From NCBI GenBank assembly GCA_900314635.1, contig OMVY01000007.1, forward strand, positions 1-64,000: 64,000 nt of DNA, written 5' to 3'. Made by a program: the position numbers and the translations under genes. Source of the DNA: an uncultured Methanobrevibacter sp. (GTDB taxonomy: Archaea > Methanobacteriota > Methanobacteria > Methanobacteriales > Methanobacteriaceae). This document shows, in pieces, positions 9,266 through 18,351 of this stretch. Numbering within the stretch: position 1 is the first letter of the stretch; each line of letters begins with the position of its first letter. The notes beneath the pieces were generated by a model that was given only the letters and a program-made list of their open reading frames with translations, did not search any database and was not told the DNA's origin.

Positions 9266-9814
9266 ATGAAAAAATGGATTGTTATTGTAATTTTATTAGT
9301 TATAGTAGTCCTTGGAGCTTCATTCATGTTTAAATCTCATAATGAAACTCAGCAAAAGGAAAACACTACTGAGGCTTATGAAATTTCTGAAAATGGTGTT
9401 GCATTGACTGTTCCAAGTACATGGGTTTCTGCAGAGTCCAAGTCAAACATGACTTTGCTTGCAGTTGCAGACCCTAATTCCAAGGATTCCTCAGGTTTTA
9501 GCAATGTGAATATCAATGTGGAGAAAAAAGAGACTATAAATACTCTTAAAAATGAATTTGAATCAAATTACAAATCATTGTCAAGAAATTCAGATTATGA
9601 GATTCTATATCTTGGAAATGCTACAGTTCAAGGCAATGATGCAATGGAAGCTGCATATTTAACAACTGGAGGTTCTGTTGTTAAAGAACACAAGGCAGTC
9701 TGGCTGCAAGGTGATGGTGAGATTTATGTTATTTTATGCACCTCTCCTCAGGACCAGTTTGACAATTATGAACCTATATTCGATTATGCAATCAATTCAG
9801 TTAAAATCAGCTGA
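9266..9814 (+). CDS. Membrane-anchored extracytoplasmic protein, PsbP-like
   Basis: 182 residues. An N-terminal hydrophobic anchor (WIVIVILLVIVVLGASFMF, residues 4-23) has no lipobox Cys. The remainder is a single soluble domain with the pattern ISENGVALTVPSTW near residue 45, which resembles PsbP/Mog1-type domains commonly exported by methanobacteria. Start supported by ttggagataatttATG. It follows the Gly/Ser-tail membrane protein by 133 bp on the same strand and may be co-transcribed. No catalytic motif; function unknown. Confidence 0.7.
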   Translation: MKKWIVIVILLVIVVLGASFMFKSHNETQQKENTTEAYEISENGVALTVPSTWVSAESKSNMTLLAVADPNSKDSSGFSNVNINVEKKETINTLKNEFESNYKSLSRNSDYEILYLGNATVQGNDAMEAAYLTTGGSVVKEHKAVWLQGDGEIYVILCTSPQDQFDNYEPIFDYAINSVKIS

Positions 9815-9855
9815 TTCTACTCTTTGATTTTTATTATTTTATTTAAGGTGGAAAG

Positions 9856-11025
9856 ATGGATATTGTTTTATGTGTAACAGGCAGCATAGCTGCTACTGAA
9901 ACTATTAAATTAGCTCGTGAGTTAAAAAGACAGGGACATGTGGTCAAGGCATTTATGAGCGAGGAAGCATGCAAGATCATTCATCCGAATTCTTTGGAGT
10001 TTGCAACAGGTCAAAGTGTTGTAATAGACTTGACAGGCCAGATAGAGCATGTGCGATACTCTCAAGTTGATTTGATTCTAGTTGCACCAGCTACTGCCAA
10101 TTCAATAAGCAAATTTGCTTATAGGATAGCGGATAATCCAATCAGCACTCTTTTGATTACTGCATACGGCCATGATACTCCTATTGTTTTTGTGCCATCA
10201 ATGCATGATTCCATGTATGATGCGGTAAGTGAAAACGTGGAGAAACTAAAAGCCGATGGAATTACCTTTGTAAATCCCCGCATGGATGAGGGAAAAGCCA
10301 AATTTCCAGCTATTGAAGATATCGTTCTTGAGTCTGTTCGCGCCGTTAACCTTGACAAGGCTCGAAAAGGAGAAGAAAATAAACTGGCAGGCAAGAATGT
10401 CCTGATTTCCCTTGGAGGAACTTATGAGGAGATTGATCCTATTAGAATCATTTCCAACAAGTCCTCAGGTAGAATGGGTCTGGAACTTGCAAAGGAGGCT
10501 TTTAAACGTGGTGCTGAATTGACAGTTCTTGCGGCTAAGCATGATGTTCATCTGCCTAAGGCATTCAATGTTATTGAAGCGGAATCCAACAGTTTGATGA
10601 GGGAAAAAATAGATATGCTGACTTCTTCTTCAGACATATTCATAGCAACTGCAGCTATTTCAGATTTTGCTCCAATCGCTAGGGAGAAGTCCAAGATATC
10701 ATCATCATTTGATTTGTCACTTGATTTCAAACCTGTCGGCAAGATCATTCAAAACATCAAGAAGATTAATCCTGACATATTCTTGGTAGGATTCAAGGCA
10801 GAGTATGATATTTCACGTGATGAGATGATAAGTCTGGCTAAAACTCAAATGAGGGATGCCGGTACAGACCTTGTTGTTGCAAACGATGTCGGTAGAAAAG
10901 GCTGTGAGTTTGGATCTTCAACAAATGAAGTGATTCTGGTTAGTGATGAGGTTAAGGATATTCCTTTAAATACAAAAGCCGAAATTGCCAAGGCAGTATT
11001 TGACGAAATCGAAAACAAGATTTGA
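9856..11025 (+). CDS. coaBC: Bifunctional phosphopantothenoylcysteine decarboxylase / phosphopantothenate-cysteine ligase
   Basis: Performs two steps of coenzyme A synthesis: CTP-dependent joining of 4'-phosphopantothenate with cysteine, and FMN-dependent decarboxylation to 4'-phosphopantetheine. The 389-residue protein has the CoaC flavoprotein domain first (MDIVLCVTGSIAATETIKLAREL; APATANSISKFAYRIADN; FVPSMHDSMYD) and the CoaB ligase domain after about residue 180 (NVLISLGGTYEEIDPIRIIS, NKSSGRMGLELA, ATAAISDFAP, VVANDVG). Start supported by aaggtggaaagATG. Length and order match archaeal Dfp proteins. It follows the PsbP-like gene by 41 bp. Confidence 0.95.
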   Translation: MDIVLCVTGSIAATETIKLARELKRQGHVVKAFMSEEACKIIHPNSLEFATGQSVVIDLTGQIEHVRYSQVDLILVAPATANSISKFAYRIADNPISTLLITAYGHDTPIVFVPSMHDSMYDAVSENVEKLKADGITFVNPRMDEGKAKFPAIEDIVLESVRAVNLDKARKGEENKLAGKNVLISLGGTYEEIDPIRIISNKSSGRMGLELAKEAFKRGAELTVLAAKHDVHLPKAFNVIEAESNSLMREKIDMLTSSSDIFIATAAISDFAPIAREKSKISSSFDLSLDFKPVGKIIQNIKKINPDIFLVGFKAEYDISRDEMISLAKTQMRDAGTDLVVANDVGRKGCEFGSSTNEVILVSDEVKDIPLNTKAEIAKAVFDEIENKI

Positions 11026-11273
11026 TTTTGAATAATCCTTTCATATTTTTTATATTTTTTTTAAATTCTTTGAAAACTTTTTCATTTTATAACTTCTATG
11101 GTTTTTTAAATTTTTTCTATTTTTTAAATTCTTTGAAAATTATTCTTTTTTAATTTTTTTTTATTTTGTCATATTAAAAAACTTGATTTTCCATTATTTT
11201 TCATTAATTTTGCAATTTATTTTTTTAATCTTATCCAATTTATTTTAAATATGTTTTTATGCAAAAATAAGAG

Positions 11274-11292
11274 TAAAAAGTATTACTTTTTA
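11274..11292. promoter_or_regulatory. Palindromic GTATTAC motif
   Basis: TAAAAAGTATTACTTTTTA is a perfect 19-nt palindrome around a central T. The same core recurs as a 17-nt palindrome at 55507-55523 and 55676-55692 upstream of mcrB, and as the 11-nt AAGTAATACTT at 11535-11545 and 11722-11732. Repetition only in gene-free DNA suggests a protein-binding site, but its factor is unknown. Confidence 0.35.
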
Positions 11293-11397
11293 TTAGAATT
11301 TGAGAAAATACCGAGCTATAAATAATTTTGAATAAAATTAGCAAGTTTTTAAAAAAATTATATAAAAAAAGCTCTAAAAATAGTTTATTTCATAAAA

Positions 11398-11477
11398 AAA
11401 GTTCAGTCTACTAAGTTTTTTTGATTTGGAAGTATTTTTTATGAGTGAATAAAACTTAGAAGACTTTTATGAACTTT
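11398..11477. repeat. Long imperfect inverted repeat
   Basis: The left arm AAAGTTCAGTCTACTAAGTTTT (11398-11419) pairs with the right arm starting AAAACTTAGAAGAC and ending TGAACTTT (11451-11477). About 20 of 22 left-arm positions pair, with one mismatch and a 5-nt bulge (tttta). The loop is about 31 nt. Such a stem is unlikely to be chance even in A+T-rich DNA. It could be a structured RNA, a double terminator or the remains of a small mobile element. Confidence 0.5.
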
Positions 11478-11976
11478 ATTTATATTGCATTAGCATTTAT
11501 ATATTTGTTATTTTATTATATAAAAAGCTTTCATAAGTAATACTTTTTTCTATTTTTTCCAAATCATTAAACTTTCTAAAATTCTTTATTTTTATAATTT
11601 TTTAATAATTTAGCTATGAATTTTTATAATAAATTTTATTAGTCTATTTTTTAAATTTTTATTAAAGATTTGTGTCTTATATATAAAAAGTAATAATTTT
11701 TTATTTGCCAATTTTAATAAAAAGTAATACTTATAAAATAAGGATTTTATGGCAGTATTTTTTTATTTTAACGATTTGTAATAAGTATTTTTAATATATG
11801 TAATCTAATTGATTTTTAACTTGCATATAAAGTCTTATTAATTGATATATTAAAAAAAATTAGTTTAAAAAGTTAAATTTTTAAAATCAAGGAAATATTT
11901 AATAAGCTAATTTAATAAAAACGATTTTATATTGTTTTTTAAAAAATAATTTTCTTAAAATAGAATATAAATTAGT

Positions 11977-12621
11977 TTAAAAGGATTTTTCAACTAGAAA
12001 TGCCATATGGTCTTTTTCATAAGGCTCTAATTTGATTTTTTCTAAAATGGAATAACCATGTTGTTTTATTTTTGCAGATTCGTCTTTGAAAATTTTCTTA
12101 GGTTTCTGAACAACATCAATGCTTCGAGCTTTTATTGTAATCAATCCCTGTCCATCTTCCTTTAGGAATAAATCCATATTTTTCATGAATAATTCGCTTT
12201 GCTTTTCCTGCGCCACATCGCAATAGACCAAATCAACTTTTTCAACTTTATTGAGATAATATTTGGGTTTTGTTGCATCCGCAAGAATAGGCAGGATATT
12301 TGATCTTTTCTCTGCAAGCCTTGCCAGTTTTTTCATGCTGACCGGAGAAAATTCGACGGCATAAATCAATCCATCTGTGAGGATGTCTGAGATGTGTGAT
12401 ACAGTAGTTCCTGTAGATGCTCCAAGATAAAGAACTTTTGAATCTTCTTCCAGTTTCATGCCGCTTAAGCCATTCAATAATGCTGCAGACAATTTGGAAC
12501 GCCTTGGATTCCAGACTCTGTATTCTGCTTCCCCATCTTGAATCAGCTTTTCATCATAAACTTTGATTCCAGGGTTTAGGTTTTTTGTAGCTATTTCATT
12601 GTCTTTTATGAAAACTTCCAT
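11977..12621 (-). CDS. flpA: Fibrillarin-like rRNA/tRNA 2'-O-methyltransferase
   Basis: The methyltransferase of archaeal box C/D ribonucleoproteins; it transfers a methyl group from S-adenosylmethionine to ribose at guide-RNA-selected sites. The 214-residue protein shows EYRVWNPRRSKLSAALLNG (family signature), the SAM-binding VLYLGASTGTTVSHISDI, the acidic AVEFSP, and DLVYCDVAQEKQSE. Start supported by aagagggaaaatATG. The nop5 gene lies 150 bp upstream on the same strand, so both partners of the complex are likely expressed together. Length is slightly below the usual 225-230 residues, without loss of motifs. Confidence 0.96.
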   Translation of the reverse strand: MEVFIKDNEIATKNLNPGIKVYDEKLIQDGEAEYRVWNPRRSKLSAALLNGLSGMKLEEDSKVLYLGASTGTTVSHISDILTDGLIYAVEFSPVSMKKLARLAEKRSNILPILADATKPKYYLNKVEKVDLVYCDVAQEKQSELFMKNMDLFLKEDGQGLITIKARSIDVVQKPKKIFKDESAKIKQHGYSILEKIKLEPYEKDHMAFLVEKSF

Positions 12622-12772
12622 ATTTTCCCTCTTAAACTAGTATTGGCTTGATTTTTATTGAAATTAATTAATAATTAGGAATATTTTTGCAGGTTTATTT
12701 TTTTTAAAGATTGTTTTTTGACAGTTTCGTATTTTTTATAAAATGATTGATGGAATCATTTGCTGCTCTTAT

Positions 12773-14005
12773 CTATTTTCGTCTTTTCTTTTTGTTCTTT
12801 TTATTGCTCTTCTTTCCTTTGTATTTCTTTGATTTTCCCTTTCTTAAGTCTTTATCCCTTTGCTTTTCCTCGTTTCTTTTTCTGCTTGTTTTTTTAGGGA
12901 ATGGATTTTCCTTTTCTATCTGCTCCACTTTCTTTAGATAATCCTCGGCAATTGATGGATCATATTCCTTGGTGAAAACATCTTTTCTAACAGCGAATGT
13001 GATTTTCAATGCAAGGTTTCTAGCTACTTTTCCCCTGTTCCACCATTTCGCTCCGCGAACACTTGGGTGCTGGAAGATGATTCCGTGCTTTGGAGGTCTT
13101 TCTCCAGTTTTCAAATGCCTGAATACCGCCTTTTCGGCCCCCATTATCTGAATTGTGCTTGCAGGGTATGTGGCAAGGCGCTTGATGCTTCCGATATGTG
13201 CAATAAGCTTTGCTCCAAGAGTTGAACCAAGCAAGTCCCTAAGGTTTGGAGCTATTTCCTCCATTTTTGCATCTATGTATTTCTCAAGGTCTTTTCTTGA
13301 GTTTTGAAGTGAGTATATTGACTCTGCAAAACTTTTAACCATAACTAGATCTGCTTCCTCTATGTCTGCTCCTGCACTATAGTTTATTTCGCCATCGAAG
13401 GATTCTGGATGGTTCTCCATAATTTCCTCCCTGTCCTGGCAGGTGGCAATCAACTTTATATAAGTGTCATTGCTGCTGATGGTATCCATTTCAGGGAAGT
13501 ATATTGTATACCAGTCTCTCATGCGCTCTACAAGCTTTGCAATGGAATCGTCTATATCATCTATTGAGTTGACCGCCTGTATGAGCAGCTTGTCTTCTTC
13601 TTGAGATGCTTTTTTAATCTTTAAAACAGCAGCATCCCTATAGATTCTATTGATTTTATCCAATTCGGTATTTGAATCCTCTATAAATCCTATTTCCTGA
13701 TAGATGTCCTTTAGATTATCTCTTAAGTGTTCTCCGCCTTTGTTTGGAGTTTCCACTTTGATGTTTTCATAATTTTCAAATATCTTGTAAGTGGAAAGCC
13801 TTTTGGTGGTTTCTATAGAGAAAATAGCATCATCTGAGGATAGTTCCTTTATAAGTTCAATCTCTTCATCAAGAATTTCGTTTTCTTCGATTTTTAGAAG
13901 ATTTGAAGCTATTTCATCCTCTTTAAATAATTTGTAGGATGCTATGTCAAGATTTTCATCAAAAGCAATAAATCCTGCTATGCATTGTGTTATATAATAT
14001 TCCAT
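12773..14005 (-). CDS. nop5: Nop5/Nop56-family C/D box RNP scaffold
   Basis: The protein bridges fibrillarin, L7Ae and the guide RNA. The 410-residue product has an N-terminal fibrillarin-binding domain, a long coiled-coil region (about 120-270), and the Nop domain with the characteristic GSTLGAKLIAHIGSIKRLAT, GAEKAVFRHLKTG and PKHGIIFQHPSVRGA (about 275-345). It ends in a very Lys/Arg-rich tail (KKYKGKKSNKKNKKKRRK), common in this family. Encoded upstream of flpA on the same strand, matching the conserved archaeal gene pair. Confidence 0.96.
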   Translation of the reverse strand: MEYYITQCIAGFIAFDENLDIASYKLFKEDEIASNLLKIEENEILDEEIELIKELSSDDAIFSIETTKRLSTYKIFENYENIKVETPNKGGEHLRDNLKDIYQEIGFIEDSNTELDKINRIYRDAAVLKIKKASQEEDKLLIQAVNSIDDIDDSIAKLVERMRDWYTIYFPEMDTISSNDTYIKLIATCQDREEIMENHPESFDGEINYSAGADIEEADLVMVKSFAESIYSLQNSRKDLEKYIDAKMEEIAPNLRDLLGSTLGAKLIAHIGSIKRLATYPASTIQIMGAEKAVFRHLKTGERPPKHGIIFQHPSVRGAKWWNRGKVARNLALKITFAVRKDVFTKEYDPSIAEDYLKKVEQIEKENPFPKKTSRKRNEEKQRDKDLRKGKSKKYKGKKSNKKNKKKRRK

Positions 14006-14242
14006 AGTTTTATTTTAATCTTCCTTTTTAATAAATTTTAAGATATTTTAATCTTTTTTAACTATTATGTACTGTTTTTTTTATGAAAAGATTAAATTAA
14101 TTCTCCAGTTTTGTTTTTGGTTTTTATTAAAATTGTTTTGTATTTTGTTTTTCGTTTTGTTTTTGGTTTTTTATAAAAATTGTTTTATATCATTAAAAAT
14201 AAATCTTATAATAATTAATTGAAATAATTTAAAGGTGAAATA

Positions 14243-14641
14243 ATGCCTGAAGAGATGACTAAGGAAGAAGCTTGGGAAAAAGTAAGACAGCACAAGGAGA
14301 AAGTCCGGGCTAAAAAGAAGGAAAAGGGCATGAACCTATGGCCTATTGAAGAAGGGCTGGAAGATGATATAATTGATTATATCAAGGGTAAAAAGCTTAC
14401 TGAAGCTGAATTGATGGACTTGGAAGACAGGCTTGAAATATTCTTCTATGGGTGCCGATTGAAATGCAGAAAGAGAACCTACTTCTTCAGCGACGGTTTT
14501 GAATTTTATGTAATCAATTTAAGTGTTGATTTAAGAAAGCTTCAGCATATCAAAGAGTCTTTTCCTAAGTTCTTTAAAGTTGAAGTCACAGCTGAAATGG
14601 ATCAAGGATATGCGACTTTGGCTGTTAAGCTGACTTTATAG
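14243..14641 (+). CDS. Conserved small protein, function unknown
   Basis: 132 residues, soluble, starting with a highly charged helix (MPEEMTKEEAWEKVRQHKEK) and followed by an alpha/beta segment with two Cys (FFYGCRLKCRKRTYFF). The site aaaggtgaaataATG supports the start, and codon use resembles neighbouring housekeeping genes, so it is a real gene. I do not recognise a domain. It lies divergently from nop5 and before an ArsC-like gene, neither of which suggests a role. Confidence 0.7.
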   Translation: MPEEMTKEEAWEKVRQHKEKVRAKKKEKGMNLWPIEEGLEDDIIDYIKGKKLTEAELMDLEDRLEIFFYGCRLKCRKRTYFFSDGFEFYVINLSVDLRKLQHIKESFPKFFKVEVTAEMDQGYATLAVKLTL

Positions 14642-14806
14642 TTTTATAGTCAATGGGATTTAAATTTAAAAAATTTATGATTATTTTTGAATTTTAGAAA
14701 ATAGCAAATTAATTTTTAAATTTAGAAAATTAGTTTTTAAATTTAGAAAATTAGTTTTTAAAATTAGAAAAATTTTTTTAGATTAATTAAATAGTTAGGT
14801 GATAAA

Positions 14807-15157
14807 ATGTTATTTGTATACTATCCAAGATGTTCTACTTGTCAAAAAGCTAAAAAATGGTTGGATGAACATGATATTGAGTATGAAGAAAGGGATATTG
14901 TAAAAGACAATCCTCAATATGACGACTTGAAGGAATGGCATGAAAAAAGCGGTTATCCCCTTAAGAAATTCTTCAACACAAGCGGCATGGTCTACCGTAA
15001 GAATAATATCAAGGACAAGCTGCCTGATATGAGCGAGGACGAGCAGTTAAAACTTCTTGCTACTGATGGAATGCTTGTGAAGCGTCCTGTTCTTGTCGGT
15101 GACGATTTTGCGGTTACCGGTTTTAGAGTAAAAGAATGGGAAGAAAAATTATTATGA
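14807..15157 (+). CDS. ArsC/Spx-family thioredoxin-fold protein
   Basis: 116 residues with the family start MLFVYYPRCSTCQKAKKWLDEH, containing a redox C-x-x-C, then IEYEERDIVKDNP, KKFFNTSGMVYR, and the closing MLVKRPVLVGDDFAVTGF with the conserved Arg-Pro of the ArsC fold. This is the YffB/Spx-like branch of arsenate reductase-related proteins; true arsenate reduction is not demonstrated by sequence and no other ars gene is near. Start supported by taggtgataaaATG. Confidence 0.85.
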   Translation: MLFVYYPRCSTCQKAKKWLDEHDIEYEERDIVKDNPQYDDLKEWHEKSGYPLKKFFNTSGMVYRKNNIKDKLPDMSEDEQLKLLATDGMLVKRPVLVGDDFAVTGFRVKEWEEKLL

Positions 15158-15185
15158 TTTGATTTAAATTCTTTTTTTATTTTTT

Positions 15186-16358
15186 TTATTTTCTGTTTTC
15201 TTTTAATATTCTTACTCCTTCTTTCAATGCCTCAAGTCCTCCATATAAGAGTTCCTTTGGACATGCCACATTCATTCTCATGAAATTGTCTCCACACTTT
15301 CCAAATTCCGCTCCAGGAGATAGGAACAAACTCACATTTTCCTTTAAGAATTCAGAAAAACTTTCTGAAGAAATATTCAAATCACTGCAGTCCAGCCATA
15401 AGAGATAAGTTGCTTCTGATTCAACAAATTTTATTTCCGGAATCTCCTCTTTTAAAAAGCTCTCAACAATCTGCTTGTTTTCAAAGAGATACTCTCTCAA
15501 TTCCTCAAGCCAATCTTCGCTTTCATTATAAGCAGCTATCACGCTGTCTATTGCAAAGACATTGGCTCCAGATGAAAAATCCCATGTCAGTTGATTCTGT
15601 ATTTTTGAGTAAAATTCCTCATTTACAGTATAAACCATTGAGCTTTGAAGTCCGGCTATATTGAAAGTCTTGCTTGGAGCTATGGTGATTATGCTGTTTT
15701 CCACAATATCCTCATCCAATGATGCAAAAGGAACATATTTAAGTCCTGGATTTGTCAAATCGCAGTGAATCTCATCTGATACCAGAATAACGCCATGCTT
15801 TTTACAAAGCCTGCCGATTTTTTCAAGTGATTCCTTGTCCCATATTTTTCCAATAGGATTGTGGGGATTGCATAGAAGCATCAGTTTTGTATCTTCAAGA
15901 GCCAGTTTCTCCTCAAGGTCTTCAAAGTCGATATGGTAAATATTGTTTTCATAAATCAGCTCGTTTTCAATAACTTCCCTGTCATTGTTTTCAATAACAT
16001 AAAAGAATACATGATAAACAGGGCTTTGAATCAATACCTTGTCTCCAATGGATGAAAATGATCTTATAATGCTTGTTATTGCAGGCATCACTCCTGTTGC
16101 AAAGAGCATTTCCTCTCGCTTCATTTGAATGCCGTATCTTCTATCCCACCAGTTTATGTATGCATCGAAGAGCCTTTCCGGAGGAATCGCGTATCCATAG
16201 ACATTGTGGCCGGCTCTTTTTTCAACAGCTTCAGCTATTTTCGGAGCGGCTTTGAAATCCATGTCCGCAACCCACATTGGATGGTCATAGCCTCCAAAAT
16301 CCCACTTTGCACAGTCTGTGTTTTTCCTATTAATCACGGTATCAAAATCATGCTTCAT
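15186..16358 (-). CDS. MalY/PatB-type PLP-dependent C-S lyase / aminotransferase
   Basis: A class I/II aminotransferase-fold enzyme of 390 residues. Motifs: WVADMDFKAAPKIAEA near residue 30, YGYAIPPERLF, LLCNPHNPIGKIW, SDEIHCDL, and the pyridoxal-phosphate Lys in IITIAPSKTFNIAGLQ (about residue 233). The pattern NPHNP.G and the short N-terminus are those of MalY/PatB cystathionine beta-lyases, which release homocysteine, pyruvate and ammonia from cystathionine; an aminotransferase role cannot be excluded. Start site gtgataccATG. Confidence 0.85.
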   Translation of the reverse strand: MKHDFDTVINRKNTDCAKWDFGGYDHPMWVADMDFKAAPKIAEAVEKRAGHNVYGYAIPPERLFDAYINWWDRRYGIQMKREEMLFATGVMPAITSIIRSFSSIGDKVLIQSPVYHVFFYVIENNDREVIENELIYENNIYHIDFEDLEEKLALEDTKLMLLCNPHNPIGKIWDKESLEKIGRLCKKHGVILVSDEIHCDLTNPGLKYVPFASLDEDIVENSIITIAPSKTFNIAGLQSSMVYTVNEEFYSKIQNQLTWDFSSGANVFAIDSVIAAYNESEDWLEELREYLFENKQIVESFLKEEIPEIKFVESEATYLLWLDCSDLNISSESFSEFLKENVSLFLSPGAEFGKCGDNFMRMNVACPKELLYGGLEALKEGVRILKENRK

Positions 16359-16601
16359 GGTATCACGTCTAAATTCATTAGATAATATTTAAATCTCATT
16401 TAAAAATAGTTTAAAATAATATAAAAAATTATAATTTTGCTTATTTATAAAAATAGCTGTTTTATATAAGCAATTATAATTTTTCCTATTTGATTTTAGC
16501 TTATTCACTCAAGCACAAACAATTTTTGATTGTCCTGCTTGAATTAAAGAAAATTGATTTTAGCTTATCTACAAGCTGTTTTGGCATATGCCTTTACAGA
16601 C

Positions 16602-17879
16602 TTATTTTTGAGCTTCAATAATGGTTTTTCCGCCCATGTAAGGAATCAGAACTTCAGGAATCCTGACACTTCCGTCAGCTTGCTGGTAGTTCTCCAGTAT
16701 GCAGCAGATGGTTCTTTCAGTAGCGATTGCAGTACTGTTTAAGGTATGCAGTATCTGAGCATCACCTGCTCCAGCCTTTCCTACTCTGGTTTTTGTCTTT
16801 CTTGCCTGGTAGTCTGTGCAGTTTGTACATGAGACAAGCTCGCGGTATGCCTTGGAACCTGGGAACCATGCTTCAAGATCGTATTTGATAGCTGCATTGT
16901 CATTTAATGCAGAGGATACGATAGCCACGATATGGTATGGAAGACCAAGCTTTTGATAGATTTTCTCGGTCATTTCCAATAATTCCTTGTGTGCTTTTTT
17001 AGATTCTTCAGGAGCGGAATATATGAACTGCTCGATTTTTTCAAACTGGTGGACTCTGAAAATTCCCAGAGTATCTTTTCCGTGTGATCCTGCTTCTTTT
17101 CTAAAGCAGGTTGATAATCCGCAGTATTTAAGAGGCAATTCCTCAGGTCTTATGATTTCGTCTCTGTGGAGCGCTGCTAAGGTTTGTTCTGCAGTTGCAA
17201 TCAGGTACAGGTCTTCGCCATCTACTTTGTACAAGGTTTCCTCGAATTCGCCAAGTTCTGATGTTTCAGCAGCTACTTCGCCTTTTACAAAGAAAGGAGT
17301 TTGAAGTGGAATGTATCCTTCGCCTTTCAATTCATTCAATGCAAATTGGATGAGGGCAAGGTTTAAGAACATTATGTCTTCCTTTAAATAGTAGAATCTT
17401 GCACCTGAAACGCTTGCTGCGGTTTCAAGGTCTGCGCCGTTGATTTTTTCAATCAGGTCGACGTGGTTCAATGGTTCGAAGTCGAATTCCGGAAGATTGC
17501 CGTATTCCTTGATGATGACATTGTCATCTTCAGTATCTGAAACAGGAACATCCTCATCAATGATGTTTCCGACCTTGTATCTGTAATCGTCACGCAGTTT
17601 CTTATATTCTTCACCTTTGGCGCTTAATTCCTTGATCTCAGCAGCTACAGCCTTTGACTTGGCAACCACTTCCTCAAAGTTTCCATCCTTTTTTGCCTGC
17701 TTGAATGATTTGGATAATTTGTTCTTTTCCTGACGAAGTGAGTTTAATTTGCGTTCTCCTTCTCTCCATAAGGTATCATATTCAATAACTTTCTCAGCAA
17801 AATGATTATCTCTGAATCTCTTCTTTTCTGATTCGAGAATTATTTCAGGATTTTCTCTGAATAATTTTATATCTAACAC
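16602..17879 (-). CDS. serS: Seryl-tRNA synthetase
   Basis: Charges tRNA(Ser). The 425-residue class II synthetase has the N-terminal coiled-coil arm that grips the long variable arm of tRNA (residues 30-110, charged heptads) and the catalytic core with motif 2 (FRKEAGSHGKDTLGIFRVHQ) and motif 3 (ATERTICCILENYQ). This is the common bacterial-type SerS, not the divergent form of some methanogens. The start codon is GTG at 17879, preceded by ggagaacctcat. About 240 bp (16359-16601) separate it from the neighbouring minus-strand gene downstream and contain nothing recognisable. Confidence 0.96.
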   Translation of the reverse strand: MLDIKLFRENPEIILESEKKRFRDNHFAEKVIEYDTLWREGERKLNSLRQEKNKLSKSFKQAKKDGNFEEVVAKSKAVAAEIKELSAKGEEYKKLRDDYRYKVGNIIDEDVPVSDTEDDNVIIKEYGNLPEFDFEPLNHVDLIEKINGADLETAASVSGARFYYLKEDIMFLNLALIQFALNELKGEGYIPLQTPFFVKGEVAAETSELGEFEETLYKVDGEDLYLIATAEQTLAALHRDEIIRPEELPLKYCGLSTCFRKEAGSHGKDTLGIFRVHQFEKIEQFIYSAPEESKKAHKELLEMTEKIYQKLGLPYHIVAIVSSALNDNAAIKYDLEAWFPGSKAYRELVSCTNCTDYQARKTKTRVGKAGAGDAQILHTLNSTAIATERTICCILENYQQADGSVRIPEVLIPYMGGKTIIEAQK

Positions 17880-18351
17880 ATGAGGTTCTCCTATAAATTT
17901 CTAAATGATTAATAAGTTTTATATTTCATAAAATATTATACATTAACTTTATTTTTCTTATTTAATAATTATTTTGATTATTGGCTATTTTTTAACATAT
18001 TTTTTAATCTAATATTTTTTCATACATATTTTTTATATTTTATTTTTAGTTCAAAATCTGATTTTTTTTCACTTCCATTCTTTTTTTTACTTCAGCTCTG
18101 GTTTTTTTCACTTTAATTCTGATTTTTTCTACTGAAAAATCATGAATATTTTAAATTAAACAAACTTTTAAATTATATGTTTAATATAAATTAAATTAGT
18201 ATAAAATTAAATATATTATGAACTTAGAAAATTATTTTTTATCTAGATTTTTGCAAGTGATTGTAAATTTTTAGATAAAATTGTATATTTGTAATTTAAT
18301 TTATTAAAAAGATGCATTATTAAAATTTAAGCTAATTTAGGAGTTTTATTC
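17880..18351. other. Gene-free divergent promoter region, serS / pyrD
   Basis: 472 bp of A+T-rich DNA between divergent genes. Around 18055-18140 a loose unit of the form ctg(a/g)tttttt(t)ca/ctt recurs about three times with a spacing near 30-35 bp. Promoters for both genes must lie here, but several TATA-like stretches compete and none can be singled out. Confidence 0.4.

Larger units (their letters stand above)
11026..11976. other. 951 bp gene-free region between convergent genes
   Basis: Between the ends of coaBC and the fibrillarin gene there is nearly 1 kb without a credible reading frame. It contains a duplicated phrase tttaaattctttgaaaa (about 11061 and 11122), a long inverted repeat (11398-11477) and four palindromes of the GTATTAC/GTAATAC type (centred at 11283, 11540, 11727 and a degenerate one near 11692). 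Convergent neighbours normally need little spacer, so the length is unexplained. A non-coding RNA or mobile-element remnant is possible but not shown. Confidence 0.5.
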
